Origin: Nodularia sp. NIES-3585
Lineage (GTDB): Bacteria; Cyanobacteriota; Cyanobacteriia; Cyanobacteriales; Nostocaceae
Length of the DNA: 64,000 bases
NCBI RefSeq assembly: GCF_002218065.1
Contig: NZ_BDUB01000001.1
Coordinates: forward strand, 3,660,737-3,724,736
Direction of reading: 5' to 3'
The position numbers were made by a program, and so were the translations under genes. Shown here piece by piece: positions 27,341 to 36,055 of the stretch (position 1 is the first letter of the stretch; each line of letters begins with the position of its first letter). The notes beneath the pieces were generated by a model that was given only the letters and a program-made list of their open reading frames with translations, made no database searches and was not told the origin of the DNA.

Positions 27341-27382
27341 TTCTACAAATAAATCTGAAGGCTTGAGAATTTTATATTTTTG

Positions 27383-30300
27383 TCATTTAATATTGATTGT
27401 GTGATTACCAGAATAAATTAAAGTATCGGCACTTAAGGATGATAAGTTTAGTTCTGTTGCAGGTAGGATTTCTAAAGAATCAACGTAATCTACCCCCGAA
27501 ATGGACTGAATAATGGCGTAAAAATCAGATTTCTCAGGGGAACGACCAAATTGCCACCCTTCCCCTCTTCCTCCAGTTAAGGGATGGAGAAAGGCTTCTA
27601 AATATTGTCTAACTTTGTTTCTGACTACATCTGCTGCTTCCAAGGATATAGGACTTATGGTGGCAGTAACGGTGACTTCTTGCCATTTTGGGGCGGTAAC
27701 GACTAAATCCATTGTTGCGTGACAACGAGAACGGATGTAGGTTTCAACTTGCTTGAGCAAAGCTAAACTAGGGACAGGTTGGCGATCGCTACTCTGGGGT
27801 AAGATGATTAATTTAACTTGCCCTGCACGACGGTTAATGTCTGCAAAGATGGTATTTTCTCTCTCGTCGTTAAAGGACACATCTGGGTTGTTGGGATCAA
27901 GCCAAAAGTTTTCATTTAATGCACTGAAGTTAGGTGTCAGCAAATCTGGTGTAACTACTTTAACTCTGGCTACATCTGTGGAAGCTGCATAAGCTAAATC
28001 TGCTATGTCATCAATCGTAACAGCGCGATCGCGGTGACGTAGTTGCTTTGGGACTCGTTCTTTGAGGCGATCTAAGGATTCCTGTGGACTTCCTCCGGCG
28101 GCTGCTTCTAGGTTAATGACTTGATCTATGTAGGGAACTGTGGTTTTCAGTTGGCTAATCGTTTGTGAGGTGACGTTTCCCTGTTCACCGCCTCCAGTAC
28201 GGTAAAAAGTGAGGCGAATATTGTTGCGTCCTCTGGGGGGAATCATCCCTGTTTGTCCGTTCCCAAAACGAATTTCCCCGGTTTGTCGATCTAAAATATA
28301 ATGGCGATCGCTCTCTCTTGAACCGTAAAAATCTGGTACTTCCTGCCAAAGTGTCCAAACTTCTTCAATTTCTCCTAAATCATCTCGAATTACTTTGATC
28401 CGCTCCGATTCTAATTGATTGGGAATTTGTCCTTCTTCAACTTCTAACTGCTGTCCCATCAAAATGGGGATATTATTGGCAATAAAAACTTGATTGGATT
28501 CATAGTTACTTGAACCTAAAACTTCTTTTTTGAGACTAATTGCCTGAATAGCCCAAATGGTATTAGTTAATAAGCGACGCAACCGAGGTTTAACCCGAAA
28601 ATTACCTGCTAACCAACGCACTCGCAACCAATATAGTTGTTTACCAAAGTTTTCTCCTTGATTAAAATCTGCGGGGGCAATAAATTGAATTAAACCTGGT
28701 TGGGAAAATGCCTGAGTTTGATCATTTACCCCTAGTGGTTGCCAACCCAAAGGACTAGAATATTCCCAAACTAATTGCGGTTGCTGGGGGTGAATGACTG
28801 GCGTATTCTCTTCATAAGAATGTTGCAGAAATGGATGAATGATAACTTGCTTGTCGCTAATATCGGTAATCGTATATTTATCGTATTCTTTAGGGTTGAT
28901 GGGATTCGGAATTTTTAGGCGATCGCCTTTTTCCCAACCAGTTACATCAGCAACTTTTATGATTGGTTCTCCAGGGTTGGCAGCTTCTATAAGGATAGTT
29001 TCTGTGGTGATATCCGTTGATAATTCATCTGGTGATGGGGATTCCACCTGTGCATATAGAGTCACCGTTTTATTATCAAATGATTTATCAAAGCCTAAAT
29101 AAAGTGTTGGTTCTTGATCTATGGTCGGTGTAAAAGGTTGAAAAGATTGCCTACTCAAACTTTCTGGTTCCGAATAGGTAAAATCATTCTCAGCCAAATA
29201 AATAGCGTCTTCTGTGAGATTAAATTCGTAGGTTAATTTTAATGCTTTAATCAGAGGTGGATCGTAAGTTTGAGGACTTGTTTCAGAAATAATATTTCTC
29301 CGCAGTATTTTTGTGCCATTCGCTCTCGCATTGGTACTTACTGCTGTCTTGACTGTCAGGGTACTGCCTGCAACGCTATTAATTTCGTATTCTTCTCTTT
29401 TCTCAACAGTATTCTCTAAATATACCAATCTAATTACATCGTTTTTACTAAAAAAATCGCTAGCATTTCCTACTATATTGATTCTGGTATTTGAAGTAAC
29501 ACTATTTACGGTGGCAACTTCATTATAAATAACGTAGTTAGTTATTTGTTTACTAGGTTGACCATAATGACCTTGAATAATTCGAGCGCGAATCCAATAA
29601 CGAGTTTCTCCATTGACAGTGCTAGGAACGGGAAAATCCTCTTGAGTAGGAAACTTTAATTTGGCTTCGATAGTATCTTGTTCTGTAAACTGAATAGCTG
29701 ATGAGCTTTCTATCCATCTTAGTTGATTGTTTTTATCTGCTATTTCTTGCCATACTTGACCGTTACCAATTTCCCAGATAACATTTAAATTATTGATATT
29801 AGTAGGTTTATGACTTAATTCTATATTAAGAGTAATAATAGTATTCTGTTTAATAAAACCATCATGCAAAGCAATATAAAAAGTATCGTTGCGTTCTGGT
29901 TGTTCACCAAAAGGATAGAAATCTTTGCTGAGGTCTAAAGGTGTAGAATTATATAAGCAAATGTCAGGAATTAAGTCAGACTGATTAATATTTATACTGC
30001 CTTGAATATTGGTAATTTCAGGTAAGCTTGCGGTTATCGAGGATATATTAGTTAACTTTGCTTGTAACCATTTTGCTGCTTTTCCCTGAATCTCAGCAAT
30101 AGTGGGAATAGGTAAATTGGTAAAAGTAATAGTAGCTTGATCACCTTGATAATTTGTGCTAGATGTAGGAATTTCTTGCCATTCAGAACCATTCCAATAA
30201 GACCAATTCAGAGGTAAACTGGGAAACTGACTGGCGTTATCAGCAGTAAAAATTAGTTTAAATTCTTTTAATTCTAGTAAAGATAAAATTTCGGGACAAG

Positions 30301-30835
30301 TTATATAAAGAGAATGGGGAATTTGGCGATCGCCTATAAAAGCAAAGAAAGCGGTATCTTTTTGTCCAGTTGCTGCTAAAGTGCAGTCACTATAACTATC
30401 CTGAATTGGTTCACGCAGGAATACTGCTTGTAATTGTGTCGTTGTCACGACCAAATCTTGATCTGTTTCAAACACAATTTCTGCGTCTGAACCCTCTGCT
30501 GGTGGTGCTGAGACTTGAGTATAAGCCGGAATGAATCCATCGACAGGACTTCCTTCAGCCAAATAGAAAGTTAAGGGAACCTTGGCGGCTTGGGGTGGTT
30601 TGAGTTGTCCCCCGATTAAATCAAGGAAAGCTAGGAAATTTTTCTCAGGAACTTGGTTGAGGCGATCGCTTACTAGAGAAATCATCCTGCCAAAAATGCG
30701 AATTAACGCCATTCCTACATCTTTTTTTTCATCAGATGAAGGTTTCCAATCTGTAAATTCTTGTACTAAAGTTTCAGTCTGTTTAACAATCTCTGCATAG
30801 CTACGTTGGTCAATTTTAGGAGGTTTAGAAGGCAT
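27383..30835 (-). CDS. Large baseplate J-family protein (Afp11/gp6-like)
   Basis: The largest protein of the cluster, about 1150 residues. The N-terminus RSYAEIVKQTETLVQEFTDWKP, the middle IRFGNGQTGMIPPRGRNNIR with GGGEQGNVTSQTI, and the C-terminal PFLHPLTGGRGEGWQFGRSP-type end are typical of putative baseplate assembly proteins with a J domain. Insertions of beta-sandwich type fill 150-800. ATG at 30835 is preferred to an upstream TTG at 30841. It follows gp25 within 7 bp. Confidence 0.9.
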   Translation of the reverse strand: MPSKPPKIDQRSYAEIVKQTETLVQEFTDWKPSSDEKKDVGMALIRIFGRMISLVSDRLNQVPEKNFLAFLDLIGGQLKPPQAAKVPLTFYLAEGSPVDGFIPAYTQVSAPPAEGSDAEIVFETDQDLVVTTTQLQAVFLREPIQDSYSDCTLAATGQKDTAFFAFIGDRQIPHSLYITCPEILSLLELKEFKLIFTADNASQFPSLPLNWSYWNGSEWQEIPTSSTNYQGDQATITFTNLPIPTIAEIQGKAAKWLQAKLTNISSITASLPEITNIQGSININQSDLIPDICLYNSTPLDLSKDFYPFGEQPERNDTFYIALHDGFIKQNTIITLNIELSHKPTNINNLNVIWEIGNGQVWQEIADKNNQLRWIESSSAIQFTEQDTIEAKLKFPTQEDFPVPSTVNGETRYWIRARIIQGHYGQPSKQITNYVIYNEVATVNSVTSNTRINIVGNASDFFSKNDVIRLVYLENTVEKREEYEINSVAGSTLTVKTAVSTNARANGTKILRRNIISETSPQTYDPPLIKALKLTYEFNLTEDAIYLAENDFTYSEPESLSRQSFQPFTPTIDQEPTLYLGFDKSFDNKTVTLYAQVESPSPDELSTDITTETILIEAANPGEPIIKVADVTGWEKGDRLKIPNPINPKEYDKYTITDISDKQVIIHPFLQHSYEENTPVIHPQQPQLVWEYSSPLGWQPLGVNDQTQAFSQPGLIQFIAPADFNQGENFGKQLYWLRVRWLAGNFRVKPRLRRLLTNTIWAIQAISLKKEVLGSSNYESNQVFIANNIPILMGQQLEVEEGQIPNQLESERIKVIRDDLGEIEEVWTLWQEVPDFYGSRESDRHYILDRQTGEIRFGNGQTGMIPPRGRNNIRLTFYRTGGGEQGNVTSQTISQLKTTVPYIDQVINLEAAAGGSPQESLDRLKERVPKQLRHRDRAVTIDDIADLAYAASTDVARVKVVTPDLLTPNFSALNENFWLDPNNPDVSFNDERENTIFADINRRAGQVKLIILPQSSDRQPVPSLALLKQVETYIRSRCHATMDLVVTAPKWQEVTVTATISPISLEAADVVRNKVRQYLEAFLHPLTGGRGEGWQFGRSPEKSDFYAIIQSISGVDYVDSLEILPATELNLSSLSADTLIYSGNHTINIK

Positions 30836-30841
30836 AATCAA

Positions 30842-31228
30842 TTATTGCAAGTAAAAAGGATAAACCAAATTAAAAATATTATTCGTAGTCCGAATTTGAT
30901 AATTTATTTGAATAAAAATTACATTTGGTTGGTTCGGGTCAGGAATTGTATCCACATCTAAAACATCAATTCGAGGTTCCCATTCAACTAAAGCATCTCG
31001 CACATTACTGACAATTTGCCCGACTGTTCCTGAACTATTGGGAGAAAATACCTGGTCATGAATACCACAGCCAAAATCAGGACGCATTACCCGTTCTCCT
31101 TTAGGGGTACTGAGAATCATCCAAATCGACTGACGTACACTCTCTTCATAGCGTGCTACTTTGATTTGACCATTTTCATCAAGTTGAATAGGTAAAGTCC
31201 ATCCCACACCTAAAAAATCAATATCCAT
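30842..31228 (-). CDS. gp25-like baseplate wedge protein
   Basis: 128 residues with the gp25 signature IWMILSTPKGERVMRPDFGCGIHDQVF. This small lysozyme-like fold protein (Afp9/Pvc9 type) connects wedge and sheath and helps start sheath polymerisation. Its start codon shares a base with the stop of the gpV-like gene. Confidence 0.93.
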   Translation of the reverse strand: MDIDFLGVGWTLPIQLDENGQIKVARYEESVRQSIWMILSTPKGERVMRPDFGCGIHDQVFSPNSSGTVGQIVSNVRDALVEWEPRIDVLDVDTIPDPNQPNVIFIQINYQIRTTNNIFNLVYPFYLQ

Positions 31229-31932
31229 TACATCACCTCCAAAGAGTCATCATTGATTTTCACCCCGGCTGAACATTTAATTCCTAAACCAGATTGTGCA
31301 TCTAGTTGATATTTAGCTTTAGCGTCAATCGTACAATTTGCGCCCGCTTCTAATTGATAATTTTGTTTAGTTTTTATTGATAAATTGTTACATTCAATTG
31401 CCAGATCATCACTACTTTTTAAAATAATTTTCCCCTTCGCCTCAATGGTAAAATCCTTTTCGACTTTAATATCCATCTTGTTATCTTGGGAATTAATTAC
31501 AATTTGATTTTTCCCAGTCTTATCTTGAATAAGAATTTGTTCTTCTCCATCAGTATCATCTAAAATAATCTGATGACCGCTACGGGATTTAATTATGCGT
31601 TGATTATTTTTACCATCATCATTTTTTCCAGGTGGTTTGTCTTTCCCATTCCACAAAGCCCCAAGAATGAAAGGAAAAGCCATATTACCTTGTTCAAAAG
31701 CCACTAAAACTTCATCATTAACTTCTGGTAAAAAATAAATTCCTTGATTATTTCCTGCCATTAGAGTTACAACCCTAGCCCAGTAACTTTCCTCAGTATC
31801 AGACAACCAAGGAAATTTTACCTTAACTCGTCCTAAACCATCTGGATCTTTATTATTGGTAACTAATCCAATAAAAACTCCAGAAAGATGATTATTTTGG
31901 TTATTAGACATCAACAAATCTAGTCCATTCAT
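31228..31932 (-). CDS. Spike protein, gpV/gp5-like OB-fold part
   Basis: The 234-residue protein contains an OB fold (about 15-100, VFIGLVTNNKDPDGLGRVKV and WARVVTLMAGNNQGIYFLP). A beta-prism-like stretch of short repeated strands follows (KDFTIEAKGKIILKSSDDLA onward). It corresponds to the C-terminal half of VgrG/Afp8. The gpD-like half is encoded separately just upstream, with a 4-bp ATGA overlap, so the hub and spike are split into two polypeptides. Confidence 0.9.
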   Translation of the reverse strand: MNGLDLLMSNNQNNHLSGVFIGLVTNNKDPDGLGRVKVKFPWLSDTEESYWARVVTLMAGNNQGIYFLPEVNDEVLVAFEQGNMAFPFILGALWNGKDKPPGKNDDGKNNQRIIKSRSGHQIILDDTDGEEQILIQDKTGKNQIVINSQDNKMDIKVEKDFTIEAKGKIILKSSDDLAIECNNLSIKTKQNYQLEAGANCTIDAKAKYQLDAQSGLGIKCSAGVKINDDSLEVM

Positions 31933-32993
31933 GTAGCATTTCTCCTGACAGTAAATGAAGTTTGATAGCCTTGAGTTAGTGAAAAGGAATGTTCCGCACT
32001 GCTAATATAATAAAGACCACTAAATTTTTTACCTACGCCAGTAATTTCAATCACTTTTCCAGCGCGTAAAGTGGAATTACCTTGACAAGTCCCCTCACCA
32101 GAAATATAGGCGATCGCCATATCTTGAAATTTTCCTAATGCCATTTGGTCAGCTTCTGCTTTACTCCTTACAGGTTGATTGACTATTGTCTGGATTGATT
32201 CACCAAATGCTTTTTTGACCGCTTTGGCTCCAGACGTTGCACCTCCCATTTTGCCGCCTTCTTGACCTACTGTAGCCTTACTTATGACCTCTTGCTTTTC
32301 TTGGGAAATCCAACCCCTGACTTGCAATTCTTGTACCTGATTCAAGGTACTTAAACGGGGGTAAAACTCTTGGAGATTTTCTCCATAAGTTAACGTTAAA
32401 ACTTTCTCCTGTGTATTTTCATGGGGACGAAAATAGAGTGTTTTATTATCTACAACAACTTGATAACCAATGCGTTGAGCGCGCTCTTGTAAAAACTCCC
32501 AATCTGTTTGATTATGCTGTAAAATATATTCTAATTTAACCTTACTATCAGTAACTTTTGGTGTAAGTCCTCTGTTTCTAGCAATTTGACTGGCAATGTC
32601 ACTATCCTTTATTTGCAAAAAGGATTTGGTGCGACGACCACGCAACAAACGATGTCGTAAATCATGACCCCGCACCACAAGTATTGGTGCTGCATCTTGA
32701 GTATATTCTGGTTCTAAACCTGTAATTTCTCCCACTATAATAGTTTTAACTTCTTGTTCATATCCCATCTGAATCTCTACTTCATTACCAATATCAAATA
32801 TTGGGTCATCTACCCATGACATTTCTTGTTTTACTAAGTCCCAAGTAACTAATTGCAATTCAAACATACCTGGAGATTCTAAATCTTCAGATACTAAAGC
32901 TAATACGAAATTAGCTGTTATTTCTGGGGCAATAGATTTGCCTTGAATCAAAATTTTGATCTGAGGATTTAATAAAGAAGAATCACTTGGCAT
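31929..32993 (-). CDS. Spike hub protein, gpD/gp27-like part
   Basis: A 354-residue phage late-control-D type protein. MGYEQEVKTIIVGEITGLEP and LLRGRRTKSFLQIKDSDIASQ are typical, as is LEYILQHNQTDWEFLQERAQRIGY. It forms the hub to which the spike and the tube attach, equivalent to the N-terminal half of VgrG/Afp8. It lies 3 bp after the LysM gene and overlaps the gpV gene. Confidence 0.92.
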   Translation of the reverse strand: MPSDSSLLNPQIKILIQGKSIAPEITANFVLALVSEDLESPGMFELQLVTWDLVKQEMSWVDDPIFDIGNEVEIQMGYEQEVKTIIVGEITGLEPEYTQDAAPILVVRGHDLRHRLLRGRRTKSFLQIKDSDIASQIARNRGLTPKVTDSKVKLEYILQHNQTDWEFLQERAQRIGYQVVVDNKTLYFRPHENTQEKVLTLTYGENLQEFYPRLSTLNQVQELQVRGWISQEKQEVISKATVGQEGGKMGGATSGAKAVKKAFGESIQTIVNQPVRSKAEADQMALGKFQDMAIAYISGEGTCQGNSTLRAGKVIEITGVGKKFSGLYYISSAEHSFSLTQGYQTSFTVRRNAT

Positions 32994-32996
32994 GAT

Positions 32997-33659
32997 TTAC
33001 ACTCGCTGAGTTAGGCTATTAGTTCGTAAAGGAGGAATCGTTAAAACTGTTCCAGGGTTTAAATTCCGGGGATTAGTTAGGCGATTTTCTTTAGCAATAA
33101 CACGCCATAAAGCAGGATCACCATATTCTTCAGTTGCAATGCTACTTAAAGTTTCTCCGCGTTTAACAATTCTGACAGGATCATCAATGAGGTTAGCAAT
33201 TTTTGCTTGTTTTTCCGGTTCTCTCCACTCTTTAAATGTACAATTTAAGGTTGCTCTAACTGGCGTACCATCTTGCAAAAAATGGGTTAGTTTTTTGGTG
33301 ACACGTTCTAAAAAACCATCAGGTAATAACAGGCTATCTTTGCCGGAAATAGTTCCCCAAATCAGTTTACAACGGGGAGGACGTTTGGTACTTGTACCAA
33401 TGCGAGGCTGAGTCAAATTAAAAATTTTGTGCGTATAGTTTTGAACATTTTCAGGTGGAAACCCAATCAATGTAGTGTCAAAAAATAAATCAAGGCTGAG
33501 TTGAGTTAATTCTTGAGATGCAACGGGGCCATTCTCTCCCATTTTCCAGCCAGTCTTCACAATTTCCACTTGATTCGGGTTAAAAAGAACTTTAAATTGA
33601 TCAGCGAAGTCTCCAGGATTATTTTTTTCGGCTTTAATGGTTAATTTTTCTAGTGTCAT
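32997..33659 (-). CDS. LysM-containing tube-baseplate adaptor (Afp7-like)
   Basis: 220 residues. Residues 1-150 form the conserved CIS domain (FKVLFNPNQVEIVKTGWKMG). Residues 163-212 form one LysM (VKRGETLSSIATEEYGDPAL and NPGTVLTIPPL). In T4 and Afp, equivalent adaptors (gp53/Afp7) close the baseplate around the hub. The gene starts inside the last codons of the disordered-protein gene (4-bp overlap). Confidence 0.9.
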   Translation of the reverse strand: MTLEKLTIKAEKNNPGDFADQFKVLFNPNQVEIVKTGWKMGENGPVASQELTQLSLDLFFDTTLIGFPPENVQNYTHKIFNLTQPRIGTSTKRPPRCKLIWGTISGKDSLLLPDGFLERVTKKLTHFLQDGTPVRATLNCTFKEWREPEKQAKIANLIDDPVRIVKRGETLSSIATEEYGDPALWRVIAKENRLTNPRNLNPGTVLTIPPLRTNSLTQRV

Positions 33660-34996
33660 TGATTTTTTCCTCTGCGTTCACTTTCAATTACTAAGCGTCG
33701 CATCAGTTTGCGTTCAACTTGGTTAGCTATGGAATTCACATCAATATTTGATTGCGTTGTTGTGGGAGAAGCGGAGGTTTGTAGTGATGAGAAAGGACTG
33801 CTGAAACTTTGGGAAGGTGATGAGAAAGAATCTGTAGTTGAAATTTTGGGATTACGGTTTGATAAATTAGGTTGTTGGTTATTACTAGTTGAGAATGGGG
33901 CAGTTTTCGCTAGGGGTAAAGATTCAGTTTTTGCAGGTGGATTAATTACTGAAGTCACAGAGACAATAGGAAGGTTTGTTGAGTAGCTTTGAGGTTTTAA
34001 GTTTGTCGAATTATTAACTTGTTGTACCTGTGTTTGAGGTTCTGAATTACTCAAATAATTTACAATATTAATAGTTGAAGGTGATAAAGAATTATTTTGA
34101 TGTTTTGCTTGAATAATGGGAAGCGGTTGTTTAGAAATACTTGTCAGTTCTTGTCCTAATGGTAATTCTTGATTTTGTGTTAATTCTTCAGAGGTGGGTT
34201 GAGGTGAAACCACTGGAATTGGTGAAGAAATAGCTGTTTCATTAATTGTTCTACTATCTGTGATAGATAGCGGATTTAATGCAGATATTTGCGAGTTATT
34301 AATTTTAGCCTGTAACGGTATTTCTGCTGTTGTAGGTGATGCCTTTGTGCTGGTTTGAGGTGAAACCACTGGCATTTCTGAAGCTGAAATAAGCGTTTCG
34401 TTGATTATTTTGCTATCTGCGATAGATGGCGAATTTAATGCAGATGTTTGCGAGTTATTAAATTTAGCCTGTAACGGCATTTCTGCTGTTGTAGGTGATG
34501 CTTCTGTGCTGGTTTGAGGTGAAACTACTGGCATTTCTGAGTCAGAGATAGAAGGTTGATTAATTTGTGTCTCTAAAATCAAGGATTGAGTTTTTTCATC
34601 TGTGAAATTAGTGGGAATAACTGGAGCATGATTAACTGTTGTTGGTGATTTTTGGGAAGAATCTAATTTTCTTTGAATTAGAGGAGCGGGCGAATTATTT
34701 GGGGAGATAGTTGACTGAAAACTAGGGTTTATATTTTCTATTCCCTGTGTTTGTGGTAATGAAACAGGCTGTGCATAAACAACCTTGGTAGAATCAGATG
34801 AGAGGCTATGAGTATGACCCCAACGTTGCATTTGTTGATTCAGCAGGGGTAAACGATTTAAAAAGCGATCGCCACGATTAATTATCCGCTGACTCATGGC
34901 CATTTTCATCATTCCTGGTTGACGTAATGGACGATGCAGCCGATTTACCAACCCCTGATTTAACGAATCTTGCCAATTTAATCCAGAATTTTCCAT
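33656..34996 (-). CDS. Disordered Ser/Thr/Pro/Gln-rich CIS protein with tandem repeats
   Basis: 446 residues. A basic N-terminal segment (RLHRPLRQPGMMKMAMSQRI) and a C-terminal helix ending VERKLMRRLVIESERRGK frame a long low-complexity middle. At about 155-270 there are two and a half copies of a roughly 55-residue repeat containing MPVVSPQTST and PTTAEMPLQAK. The helix ERKLMRRL..E..RRG resembles ends of other CIS-cluster proteins. Position between tube and LysM genes suggests Afp6-like placement. No tape-measure protein is visible elsewhere, so it is one candidate for a length or linker role. Function unknown. Confidence 0.75.
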   Translation of the reverse strand: MENSGLNWQDSLNQGLVNRLHRPLRQPGMMKMAMSQRIINRGDRFLNRLPLLNQQMQRWGHTHSLSSDSTKVVYAQPVSLPQTQGIENINPSFQSTISPNNSPAPLIQRKLDSSQKSPTTVNHAPVIPTNFTDEKTQSLILETQINQPSISDSEMPVVSPQTSTEASPTTAEMPLQAKFNNSQTSALNSPSIADSKIINETLISASEMPVVSPQTSTKASPTTAEIPLQAKINNSQISALNPLSITDSRTINETAISSPIPVVSPQPTSEELTQNQELPLGQELTSISKQPLPIIQAKHQNNSLSPSTINIVNYLSNSEPQTQVQQVNNSTNLKPQSYSTNLPIVSVTSVINPPAKTESLPLAKTAPFSTSNNQQPNLSNRNPKISTTDSFSSPSQSFSSPFSSLQTSASPTTTQSNIDVNSIANQVERKLMRRLVIESERRGKNQ

Positions 34997-35165
34997 AATT
35001 TTATACCCCTCTTCTGTCAGTCTCCGAAAACATTTGCCATTTCTGAATTCTGTAACTGTTGTGTGTAAGGCGATTGTCCAGTTTTTTCTGAATTAAAATT
35101 CCACAAGATGATCAAATGACTAAATTTTAATGACAAACACCTGAATCAATTGATGTTGCGCCTGT

Positions 35166-35364
35166 TTAAAACTTTTTATTAATAGGAGAAACCGGAAAGT
35201 GACAGAAGAGGGTTAATCTTTGGACTACACCCTTACTGACCATAAATCGCTCTGCTACCTTTCGGATTGAAGTCTTACCCTCCTCATACGCTGCTAATAT
35301 CTTTGCCCGCAAATCCACTGAGTATGCTGCGATTTTTGTTATTTTTAAATACTCTCCATAGTGT
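35166..35364 (-). pseudogene. IS630-family transposase N-terminal fragment
   Basis: About 66 residues without a start codon read YSVDLRAKILAAYEEGKTSI followed by RKVAERFMVSKGVVQRL, the first HTH of IS630-type transposases, then lose similarity and stop at 35166-35168. It fills the 376-bp gap between the disordered-protein gene and the second tube-like gene (34997-35373). No terminal repeats were found, so it is a scar. Confidence 0.72.
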
Positions 35365-35373
35365 ATCCTTTAA

Positions 35374-35868
35374 CTACGCAAACCGCTGTAACTTAGAAAG
35401 TCCTTGATGTACCAGTTCAATTCTTTCGATGGCAATTTCCTCACTACTGGCATTAAATTGGGGACCTTCCCATTTGACAGGATAGGCTTTTTTAAATACC
35501 CACCACATTACCGGAATTTGTTGACTATTAAGTAAAAAAATAGTCCCACTTAACTGCTGAACCAGTCCTTGACTAGTCGCTTGATACCAGAGATAAAACA
35601 AATCGATACGGACTAATCCCCGACTTAAAATCAAATTTGGACAGGTGGTATGTTTGGGGAATTTATGCACATAATCATTTAAGCCTCCTTCTTCATAAGA
35701 CTCCAAATCAATTTCACTACTTAAACCGCTAACTTCGCTAAAACCACCAATTAAAACTCCCCCTATTTCCACGACAAAGTTATAAGCCATGTAGGGATCA
35801 TGTCCCGCGAAACTGAACGCTGAACCTGCGGCTAAAGCGGCCTTCAGCAGGGTAAATTTTGGATTCAT
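35374..35868 (-). CDS. Second tube-like protein (gp19 family, Afp5-like)
   Basis: About 164 residues of the T4 gp19/Hcp-like fold. HDPYMAYNFVVEIGGVLIGGFSEVSGL at the N-terminus and FNASSEEIAIERIELVHQGL at the C-terminus match the tube protein encoded at 36426-36866. It likely forms the first tube ring on the baseplate. ATG at 35868 is preferred; an in-frame GTG at 35898 would add 10 basic residues and overlap the DUF6760-like frame. Confidence 0.87.
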   Translation of the reverse strand: MNPKFTLLKAALAAGSAFSFAGHDPYMAYNFVVEIGGVLIGGFSEVSGLSSEIDLESYEEGGLNDYVHKFPKHTTCPNLILSRGLVRIDLFYLWYQATSQGLVQQLSGTIFLLNSQQIPVMWWVFKKAYPVKWEGPQFNASSEEIAIERIELVHQGLSKLQRFA

Positions 35869-35890
35869 CTTTCTGCTGTACCTACCTTTT

Positions 35891-36049
35891 TCAATCACTA
35901 AGTCGTTGATTAATCTGCGCTACCTGCGTCACCCATTGCTGACGTTCTTGGTGTTCCATTGTCATAATCTGTTCATAAGACCAATGAAAATGGTAGGCCA
36001 GATAAGCTACCTCCTCCAGCAGTCGTTCTGGGGGGTAGCCAACTACTCC
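35891..36049 (-). CDS. DUF6760-like frame, probably read by -1 frameshift
   Basis: 52 codons ending TGA at 35891-35893. The product begins GVVGYPPERLLEEVAYLAYH and continues FHWSYEQIMTMEHQERQQWV, which looks like the small DUF6760 protein of CIS clusters. There is no ATG, GTG or TTG in this frame before the conserved start; the first ATG lies 28 residues in. It is in the -1 frame of the upstream gene and joins it at the heptamer TTTGGGG. The likely product is a 171-residue fusion. Alternatives are a non-canonical start (GTA/GTT) or a base error. Confidence 0.62.
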   Translation of the reverse strand, partial: GVVGYPPERLLEEVAYLAYHFHWSYEQIMTMEHQERQQWVTQVAQINQRLSD

Positions 36050-36055
36050 CCCAAA
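36030..36055 (-). promoter_or_regulatory. Candidate -1 frameshift signal (TTTGGGG) with hairpin
   Basis: Reading the minus strand, the zero frame is CCT TTG GGG GAG TAG. The heptamer T-TTG-GGG (36055-36049) fits X-XXY-YYZ, two codons before the stop. GGGGG-A-GTAG, loop TTGG, CTAC-CCCCC (36052-36030) can fold as a 9-bp stem with one bulged A. The stem includes part of the slip site instead of starting 5-8 nt after it, so its role is unsure. Confidence 0.55.
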
